Below, piece after piece: positions 41,201 to 48,376 of a stretch of DNA of 64,000 nucleotides. Origin of the DNA: Aphelocoma coerulescens (Eukaryota; Chordata; Aves; Passeriformes; Corvidae); the NCBI RefSeq assembly GCF_041296385.1, contig NW_027184085.1, forward strand, positions 15,698,232-15,762,231, written 5' to 3'. The notes below the pieces were generated by a model. It saw nothing but the letters and a program-made list of their open reading frames with translations. It did not search any database and had not been told where the DNA came from. Position 1 is the stretch's first letter; the number at the start of each line of letters is the position of its first letter. Position numbers and translations under genes: made by a program.

Positions 41201-44200
41201 TCCAGATGCTACTGGAAGGTGCAAAGAGCCAGAAATGGTCTAGTGGTATGTTAGCTGAGAGAATTTGAAATTACATTATGTGGAGAAATTGGAGGAATAA
41301 TCTGGAAAACATAAATTTGCATTTGACATGGGCAAACATTAAATCCCAGCCTTGGCAGGGATAAGCAGGGAGGCAGCTGCAGGACATAGTATTGGCACTG
41401 TAGCTGCCTGTGGGTTCAGAGGTGTCTGGATTGTAAATTGAATGTGAGGCAGCACTGACACCTTACAAGGTAAATATCATGCTGGAAAACAGAGTAATTT
41501 GAGATAAGCAATTGGTATAACCTTGTCCTATGCAAAATGAGTAACACATTAGTATAGAGTTGGTTACTTCATCCCAAGGGAGACTTGGATCACTTGAAGA
41601 TAGGACAGTAGGACACAACTCCTAGGCATGCAGAAAGTATTTCCTACAGAAAGACTTATAAATTAAAGATTGTTTAGACTGCGGAAGAAATGGTGGAGGA
41701 GGTGTATGTGAAAGGAGTCTGAGCTTCGTAAGAGAAATGGTAGAATTTTATTGATGCAATGAACATTCAGACCAGGGAAAATTTTGTGACTTGAGATAGT
41801 CAACCTCTGTATAGACCCTTTGGGTAGAGTAATGAGGCTTTATCACAGCTATGGTAGACAAATAAATGCTGAGGTATGGTGGTATGGCTGGTCTTATTTT
41901 GTCTGTATGAATGGACCAAAAAACATCCTTTAGGGATCCTTCTAGCTTAACATTCCAAGATCCTGATAGCAAATTAGCTTTCACATATTGTTCAAAAATT
42001 GTTCCTTTATTAAACAAACACAGAGTAAACACAAAGGTATAGACAGCTCTATTAACCTTTTTGTTCCTTTGCTTTTACTCTGTCAAATACCCCAAGCTGC
42101 TAATTTACTTAAATATAATTCTTCTATTACTAACCTGTGCATCAGACTGTACATGTCTTACAATCCTGGCACTTGCCATTAACTCACTATATTTTTGTTC
42201 ATCGTGACTGGTAAGATAATTTTTCTTCCTAGAAAATTAAGACTGAGAAGACCATGGTTTAAAGAAAACACAGCAGAGTAATGATAGTCTTGGTGGTAAA
42301 TTTTAGGTGATTTAAAATTATAGAAGAAAACTGGTGATCCTTTAATGAGTTTGGAAAAAAGCTAAAATGCATACATTGCTTCTGAGAACATTTTCCAGGA
42401 AGAGATTAATTATAAAAAAATAATGTAAATTTGTAATCTAGTTATCAATGAAACATTTATTCGTATGTAAAGATTAATCAGCCACACTCAGTTATTTAGT
42501 ATTTATCAAAACCCAGTATTACTTTATTCTACCTGCAAACTTTTAAAAGATCTAGATCCCATGAATGTGGCAATTTGTTTAGATGTCTCCTCTCTGGTAT
42601 GAGAGCAATGACTTTGCAGCTTTTGCTGAAATTTGCCCTGACAGTCATATGAATTATTCCTTTGCAGGAAGGGAGCTATGCCTTTTGTGACTGAGAGAGA
42701 TGGTATCTATTCAATTATGCAGCTGAAATACCTCCCCAATAGCTTGGGAAGGCACACCAGCCCTGGAACAGCCAACTTTATTAAATCAGTCTTTATGTAT
42801 TTGTGTGGGTGCATCAGATAGTGCTCTAATAGTGCACAATGTGGAATGTAAATAGCAACAATAAGCCAGAGAATTATTGACTATTTAAATTCTTCAAAAT
42901 AGATGTTTGACTTGGAAAGCTCTTCAAGCTATGGAATGATGCTCATGCAAGTAAAAAATCATTATAGAGTTTGAGATTATTTAAAATGATTACTTTTTTC
43001 TTTTTTTCCTGCATTTTTTTCCTGCAGTTACATTTGATGTTAAAAGTGAGTTTTTTCAGTAAATACATCAAATTTTATTTTTCCCTAAAATGATATGGGT
43101 TTTAATATCATTAAAAATTTAATTTCTTTGCAAGTCTGTAGCATAAATCTGAGTCAGAAGATGAAGATAGAAATACTGAGGTAATTAAATAAAGTGCTTT
43201 TAATACACTTTTCACGCCCTAAGTTATTACAGTCCTATTCAGTTTTTCTCTAAAAAGATAAATTATTTAATTTCATTTGACATACTATGGAAATATTATA
43301 GCAATGCTATATTTTTTAAGAAGTCATTTAAAAATATATTTGATAAACTCACTGTGTTGTTCAGAGGTTTTGGAAAGTAATATAAGAAATCGTATTCATT
43401 CAGTAATATAATTTCTAGAGAAATAACTTTACCCATTAATTCTCCCTGTGAAGATTTTTCAAAGAAATCTATAATTCTTCATAATATCTTTTAAAAATTC
43501 TTGATTTGCTAAAGGAAAAAAAAAAAATCAATTCATAATGTTAGATAAAATCTAAGTTACGTATGGAATTTTTTTGGCTAATTGAAACTAGTATAATGCT
43601 AAATGTACTCAAAACTTCATAGAAAAAGATGTCAGATGTCAGTAAAACATTTTATGATTTTTATAGATTTATCATCATATGAATTTATTGAATAAGTTTC
43701 AGTAACTTTGGATTCTATATAGAGAAAATTTCTTACAGAGATCATGTTTTATAAAGTCATTTTTATGTTCAGAAGGGACTTAGGTTTCTATGGAGGACGG
43801 GCCACTTTTTAACCATTTCTAAAATATCTTCATCAGGAACTGATCTGTTGCTACTTTGACATATATTTCATTTCACTTCAGAGTAAAAACCAAAAATATT
43901 GAAGCTCTTGCAGAAAATGTTTTTTCATGCTTATTAAAATGAAACATTTTGGATTACAAAATCATATTTATTGAATCTATTTCATTTAATTATAATTTGA
44001 TTTCAAAAACGTTGCTTATGACCTCTCTTCTCTTCCCAATCTCTCTTCTAGGTGTGCAAATGCAGTGCTTCTAAGTGGCAGATGTTCCCAGGGCAGGGGC
44101 ACAAGATGTGGATGGAGCCTTAGGAACAGGGCATACTGAACTGAGTCCCATCATTCTTATTGACTTTCAAACTTCAGAAAAAGGGAAAACAAATCCCTTA

Positions 44201-44676
44201 AGTACAGCAATCCAGAGCAAGTTGTTATTTTGTAACTTTTTTGGTGATGACAATGAAAATAAAAATCTTTCTTCATTTGACAAGAGTAGATACCAGGTTT
44301 TGAGTCCTGTCTCTGAAAGGAAAAGAGCTGGAGTTTTCATTGTACTGTTACATAACTTAAAGTCTCTGTGATTTGCGATAGATTTGTGATTTATAAGAGA
44401 AATTCAAATTCAACTGCAAAATATGTGGTCTATTCTGCAGAGAATTTTTATGTACTAAAGGGTTTCTTAGACATTCTATATGTGGTGCCAGGGAGAAACA
44501 ACAGGTTATCTCAAATACATATGGAAATATCCTGCAGGTAGGGTACATGTTTTGGATATATTGTAGGCTTATTCAGGAGACCTATCCTGTGAATTTGCTC
44601 TAGAAACTTAGGATAAAGTTCATCTCACCCGACTGTAGTTGGCTAAAAGCCAGGTGTCTGATCTAAATTCACAGAA
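38271..44676. other. Non-coding stretch, no gene seen
   Basis: AT-rich DNA with no recognised gene or transposon. A splice-acceptor-like pyrimidine tract ending in CTAG near 44052, followed by an open frame to 44371, was considered as an exon but nothing supports it. Confidence 0.5.
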
Positions 44677-44682
44677 TTAAAG
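44677..44682. repeat. Target-site duplication, left copy (TTAAAG)
   Basis: The hexamer TTAAAG sits directly outside the left LTR and is repeated exactly outside the right LTR. A 6-bp duplication is typical of class II (ERVK/alpha- and betaretrovirus-like) integrases. It shows that both outer LTR ends come from a single integration event. Confidence 0.93.
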
Positions 44683-44991
44683 TGTTTCAGTGGGGAAACT
44701 GACACAAGCGTATCAATCAACGAGGCCCGTGGAAAAGAAATATCTATGGACCGATTCTTGATGGATGTTTCAGAGATGTTCATTTCTCCAGCCGCATGGC
44801 CAGGACTCTGCCGAGGAACTGCTGCAATCACGGGACCTGAGGGTCCTTGCCCGTGCAGGGGAACACAAAACAACCAATGGGGAACGAACCAGGGGCAGGG
44901 AAACCCCGTGTCTCCCCCCAGGGCCCCTCTCCCACATGGCAGGGGGAGGGCCCCTCTCCCAGGGTTACATGGCAGGGAGAGGGCCCCAACA
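44683..44991 (-). repeat. 3' LTR of the Y-box element
   Basis: 309 bp, direct repeat of 46669-46950. On the sense strand it starts TGTTGGGG and ends in CTGAAACA. By hand alignment it differs from the 5' LTR at about 21 of roughly 275 aligned bases, several of them CpG-type transitions. It lacks 5 bp (GGCTG) and has an extra partial duplication of the GC-rich start (44921-44950 repeated in 44948-44990). A CCAAT box is kept (44874-44880). The TATA-like run of the 5' LTR reads TAGATAT in this copy. Confidence 0.93.
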
Positions 44992-45268
44992 TTTCACCTG
45001 TTTACTTTTAACAAAAAGAGATTTAAAACTTAACATTGAAAACAACTGGATAAACATGAGATAACAATGACAGTTTCAAAACAAAACAAGCCACCCTCCT
45101 GAGTCTTTAAATGTCCAAACAGATTCTCTGGAACATCTTAAGGCTGACAGAAGGGAGACAGGACTCTCTGGGCATGCTTTGTGGGGAAACTGAGGCAGGA
45201 GAAGGTTTCTTCCATTTGTACCTGTTGGAACCCTAAACAACAATAGTTAATTTCTTCCCTCCCCCTCT
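44992..45268 (-). other. 3' untranslated part of the element interior
   Basis: Follows the stop codon of the cold-shock ORF on the minus strand and runs to the 3' LTR. It has no open frame of interest and no obvious poly(A) tail from a captured mRNA. The last 19 bases before the LTR are purine-rich (AAAAGTAAACAGGTGAAA on the sense strand), a possible degenerate polypurine tract. Confidence 0.6.
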
Positions 45269-45883
45269 TCATCCCCCACTTGGCATTGGAAAGGGATTTT
45301 TGGGGAAACAATTGGCAAAGGCATGGTTTTGTGAGGGAAACCATGGGTGAAAAAACGGATTGGGAATACACTGGGGGTAATAGGATATAGGATAAAAAGG
45401 AAAGGTGGGATTAGGAAAGGGAGACTGTAGGGAGGCCTTATAATGGAGATATTGTCTAACATGACTACGAGTTTTAGCATATATACTGCCTTTTACAGGA
45501 ACACCATCAGGCTCAGTGACCTCTACTGCTTGTAACCCTTTTCTACCTTGTACAATTTTGAATTCCACCACCTCTCCATCTCCCAAGCCTGGGATGTATT
45601 TTTCAGGGTTATTCTTTTTAATAGCAGTTCTATGAACGAATATATTTTCTTGATTGTCACATCTTGTTATAAAACCATAATTTTGTTTAACATGATACCA
45701 TTTTACTATTCCTAAAACCTTGGCTACAATGATTTTTTCTTTTTTCCGAGTGGCTGCTGTTTTCTGTCTCTCTGCATTTTTGCTTTCTCTTTCGTTCGCT
45801 CCCATGTTGGAATTGTTAGGGCTGTCAGTGCTGCCGGGGCCGTCAGGGCTGCTCGTGCCTGCGCGCTCTTCCCAGGGTTGCAT
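45269..45883 (-). CDS. Y-box/cold-shock-domain protein captured in an LTR element
   Basis: An intact 204-codon intronless ORF. Residues about 50-130 form a Y-box-type cold-shock domain: AKVLGIVKW at 54-62, an RNP1-like QNYGFI at 67-72, an RNP2-like IFVHR at 81-85, then the Y-box-specific insertion TAIKKNNPEKY at 86-96 and GDGE at 101-104. Positions matching the nucleic-acid-stacking residues of YBX1 (Trp65, Phe74, Phe85, His87) are kept as Trp62, Phe71, Phe82 and His84. One RNP1 glycine is Asn68. Known family members bind single-stranded RNA/DNA and regulate mRNA translation and stability. The N-terminal 45 residues are Ser/Asn/Glu-rich. The C-terminal 54 or so are Pro/Phe/Tyr-rich and lack the basic/acidic islands of YBX proteins, so the protein is shorter than the roughly 320-residue YBX1. 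A TGA directly precedes the first ATG in frame, which fixes the upstream limit. Expression would presumably come from the 5' LTR. Function is inferred only. Confidence 0.82.
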   Translation of the reverse strand: MQPWEERAGTSSPDGPGSTDSPNNSNMGANERESKNAERQKTAATRKKEKIIVAKVLGIVKWYHVKQNYGFITRCDNQENIFVHRTAIKKNNPEKYIPGLGDGEVVEFKIVQGRKGLQAVEVTEPDGVPVKGSIYAKTRSHVRQYLHYKASLQSPFPNPTFPFYPISYYPQCIPNPFFHPWFPSQNHAFANCFPKNPFPMPSGG

Positions 45884-46668
45884 TCAGCTCCCCGTGTGCC
45901 GCCGCCTCTGCTCTCAGCTGCGCTGCCGCTGCCTGGGGCCGTCTTGGTCGGGCCCCTGAGCGACAATCCCCCCGCGCCCTGCTCCAGCGCACATTTCAGC
46001 TAGGTGCGGCTCCACTCCACCGCCACCGCCGCCAGCCGCCGCCCATGCGCCACTCCTCTCACGGGGCTCGCTCCACCATGCGCTGCGCGGGGCCGGGCGG
46101 GCACTGCCAGGTCGCACTGCTCCCGCTGCTCCCCGCTCCGCCACCAACACTGCAGCTTGCGCCGCTCCGCCCGCACACGGGAACCGTCTCTCTGCTGCTC
46201 GCAGAGTGCTCGGTCCACGTGGACAAGGCCGCACGGTCCCTGAGCCAGGCTTCCCTTCACCAGGACACAGCTGACATTGCTCAACAGTCTCAGTAATTAA
46301 ATGATATTCACGAAAATATTCTTCCATCGGCATATATCTAGACTCTGAAATTAACTGTGTCCAAACGGTATTCCAAAAGTCTGGTAAGAATTAAATCCCA
46401 AGAAACATAGAAAAAGTTCTTAAACAACCATTCCAGGAAGTGTTTCAGTTCCTTTTGAGCTTGAATTAAGCTAAAATTTACAAATCATTGTTCAAGAATC
46501 TTTTCAAGTTTAAGATAAATGTCCAAAGCCAAGAGTCTTTCCATGGTTCCTCCATAGTTTAGAGATGGAACAGCAAAACAAAACATAGAAGAGGAATCCG
46601 GAGTTTACTCACAAATCAGTTGCTGTCCTTAGGGATCAGAGATCGTTCTCCACGGCATCTCTAGCATT
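45884..46668 (-). other. Leader of the element, CpG-rich in its distal part
   Basis: Lies between the 5' LTR and the cold-shock ORF on the minus strand. The half nearest the ORF (about 45890-46270) is very GC- and CpG-rich with GCC-type triplet runs, quite unlike the AT-rich flanks, as in the 5' end of a host housekeeping mRNA. The half nearest the LTR is AT-rich and holds short broken open stretches; they could be degraded gag matrix sequence, but I cannot establish this. An overlapping 139-codon frame (45914-46333) shows only GC-driven Ala/Gly/Arg-rich sequence over much of its length. No canonical tRNA primer-binding site (TGG...) follows the LTR; the sense sequence there is AATGCTAGAGATGCC. 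Confidence 0.6.
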
Positions 46669-46726
46669 TGTTACAGTGGGGAAACTGCAACACGTGTATC
46701 AGACAACGAGGCCCATGGAAAAGAAA

Positions 46727-46733
46727 TATATAT
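46727..46733 (-). promoter_or_regulatory. TATA-like box in the 5' LTR
   Basis: TATATAT on the sense strand, about 130 bp downstream of the CCAAT box within the LTR. The matching site in the 3' LTR is changed to TAGATAT. Assignment as a core promoter is by motif only. Confidence 0.35.
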
Positions 46734-46859
46734 GGACCAATTCTTGATAGATGTTTCAGAGATGTTCATTTCTCCAGCAACTTGTCCAGAGCTCTGCCGA
46801 GGAACTGCTGCAATCACAGGACCCGAGGGTCCTTGCCCGCACAGGGGAACACAAAACAA

Positions 46860-46866
46860 CCAATGG
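46860..46866 (-). promoter_or_regulatory. CCAAT box (inverted, ATTGG) in the 5' LTR
   Basis: CCAATGG on the + strand, i.e. CCATTGG on the sense strand, conserved in both LTRs (also 44874-44880) within a long identical block. This is compatible with an NF-Y-type promoter element. Confidence 0.45.
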
Positions 46867-46950
46867 GGAACGAGGCTGACCAGGGGCAGGGAAACCCCGT
46901 GTCTCCTCCCCAGGGCCCCTCTCCCACATGGCAGGGGGAGGGCCCCAACA

Positions 46951-46956
46951 TTAAAG
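46951..46956. repeat. Target-site duplication, right copy (TTAAAG)
   Basis: Exact copy of the hexamer at 44677-44682, directly outside the right LTR. The inferred empty site would read ...CAGAATTAAAG joined to TTCTTGTAG.... Confidence 0.93.
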
Positions 46957-47775
46957 TTCTTGTAGTCAATGGAGACAAGCATTTTCAGCAGCACTTCATT
47001 CATTTGTCAAACAGGTATGCAAAGCTGCAGGAATTAACACCTAATATGGATTTTGGGTGATAGGAGTCAAGTGAGTTGAATCCCACTGGTTTTGCTCTTT
47101 TTATTTATATTGTACAAGTGCCTTTATGAACAACTTCATTTTGTATTCTCACATTTTTCTACAGATGACATCAACACTGCTCTGTTATGTTGGATAATCT
47201 AACTGCTATTGTTAAAGTAAAATTTGGATTACACTGTTGAATTCAGTGGCAGGGAATACCTGTCCAAGTTTTCAAACTTTTCACTGTCAGAGATGGCTGG
47301 GAAGTCTCCACATGTGATAAGAAGTGTCAGACCCCCAGAAACAGGACTCACAAAAAAATTATCTCTGTGAAACATATCTCAGTGGTTTAATTAGTATTTC
47401 ATTTAAGTCTTTCAACTCATTTGAGAAAGAAATAGTCATATGAAGAACCTTGACACAGATTAAGACTGTTTAAGGGTAATATATTTGGAGTTGTAAAAAT
47501 ACGGATTTGGAATTCCAATTTTTGTTGCAGATATTATGGCAATACAAGTATTTTATTGCTATAGATGGTATCTCAGCAAGAGATTAATTCTTCTGTGATC
47601 CTGAAAATGTTTCTGTCTTTACTGAACTTCTTACTTGATGCTTTGTAATGGACATACAGAAGTGAAGGTCCTCTACCTCAGTTACTCTTGATGCAATAAC
47701 TTGTTCTTTTAGAGACCGAGTTGTAGATTGTATCTTTGTAACACTGGAGAGCTGTAGGGTTGTATTTTTACATTG

Positions 47776-47813
47776 TTATTATTATTATTAACATCATTAT
47801 TATTGTGATTATT
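47776..47813. repeat. (ATT)n imperfect microsatellite
   Basis: TTATTATTATTATTA followed by AACATC and more ATTATTATT triplets. Simple sequence. Confidence 0.9.
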
Positions 47814-48245
47814 TTTTCATTTAGTGTAGTATATTGAATGATATTTTTATTGGGCAGTAAGCATTCAGTGGATGTGATTCTCATTGTACTGCCTTCTTTT
47901 TAATGACCCTGTGAAGAGTAACCCACCTACTGTAACATATAAGATCTTCAAGATCTTTTGCGCTTAAATGACCTTATCAGATCGACAAATAATCTTGCAG
48001 GAAACTGCTTAGGATTGCATGCACTCTATGTACAAAACCCCATAATCTGCCTGGATTTTTATACTAAATTTTCCTAAATACATATTCCAGGAAATTTTGT
48101 ACTACACATGTAATAAAGATCAGAATGATGCATTTTTCTCACTAGCTGTCATATATGCAATGTTGAGTCGGAAGCTCTAAGTAAAGTAACAGAAATTCTA
48201 ATTATTTTGGCAGCAGTTAAATTGTACCAGTGACACTTCTCTCTC

Positions 48246-48376
48246 TTTTTTCTTTCTTGGGTTTTTTTTTGGTTTTGTTTTATTTTGGTTTTGGAGTTGT
48301 TTTTGTTGTTGTTGTTGTTGTTGTTGGTTGGTTGGGGTTTTGTGGGGTTTTTCCTTTTTTTGGTTGCTTTTTGTAA
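48246..48376. repeat. T/G-rich low-complexity tract with (TTG)n
   Basis: About 130 bases almost free of A and C on the + strand. It includes T-runs, a TTG array of about eight units (48304-48327), and then spaced G-runs (GGTTGGTTGGGG, then GTGGGG) up to about 48349. Confidence 0.92.

Larger units (their letters stand above)
44683..46950 (-). mobile_element. Non-autonomous ERVK-like element carrying a Y-box gene
   Basis: A complete LTR-to-LTR element of 2,268 bp read on the minus strand: 5' LTR at 46669-46950, leader, cold-shock-domain ORF, short 3' region, 3' LTR at 44683-44991. The LTRs have TGTT...AACA type ends and the element is bordered by a perfect 6-bp TTAAAG duplication. The 1,677-bp interior has no recognisable intact gag, protease, polymerase or envelope coding sequence, so mobilisation would have needed a helper. 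No canonical TGG-starting primer-binding site is visible right after the 5' LTR. The stretch before the 3' LTR (44992-45010) is A/G-rich on the sense strand and may be a weak polypurine tract. The organisation resembles retroviruses that transduced a host cDNA. A non-viral LTR retroelement that took up a processed mRNA is an alternative. Confidence 0.88.
46669..46950 (-). repeat. 5' LTR of the Y-box element
   Basis: 282 bp. On the sense strand it starts TGTTGGGGCCCTC and ends CCCCACTGTAACA, the usual TG...CA retroviral LTR ends with TGTT/AACA inverted termini. It carries an inverted CCAAT box (46860-46866), a TATATAT run (46727-46733) and a perfect hairpin GGACCC-GA-GGGTCC (46819-46832). No AATAAA polyadenylation signal is evident. 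Confidence 0.93.

Noticed and set aside
44075..44371. 98-codon plus-strand frame after a splice-acceptor-like CTCTCTTCTAG
   Set aside because: No recognised domain, no matching donor or neighbouring exon, and composition like the flanks. A chance acceptor motif is more likely.
44746..45064. Plus-strand open frames of 95 and 99 codons across the left LTR
   Set aside because: They arise from the GC-rich LTR sequence read antisense, and a similar frame appears in the right LTR. No domain is present.
45724..45966. Second minus-strand frame of 80 codons overlapping the N-terminus of the cold-shock ORF
   Set aside because: It is in a different frame, Ala/Arg/Gly-rich because of the GC-rich leader, and runs out where the cold-shock domain begins. 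The other frame carries the domain.
46668..47060. 130-codon plus-strand frame across the right LTR
   Set aside because: It begins in the LTR and continues into flanking host DNA across the insertion boundary, so it is not a gene of either.
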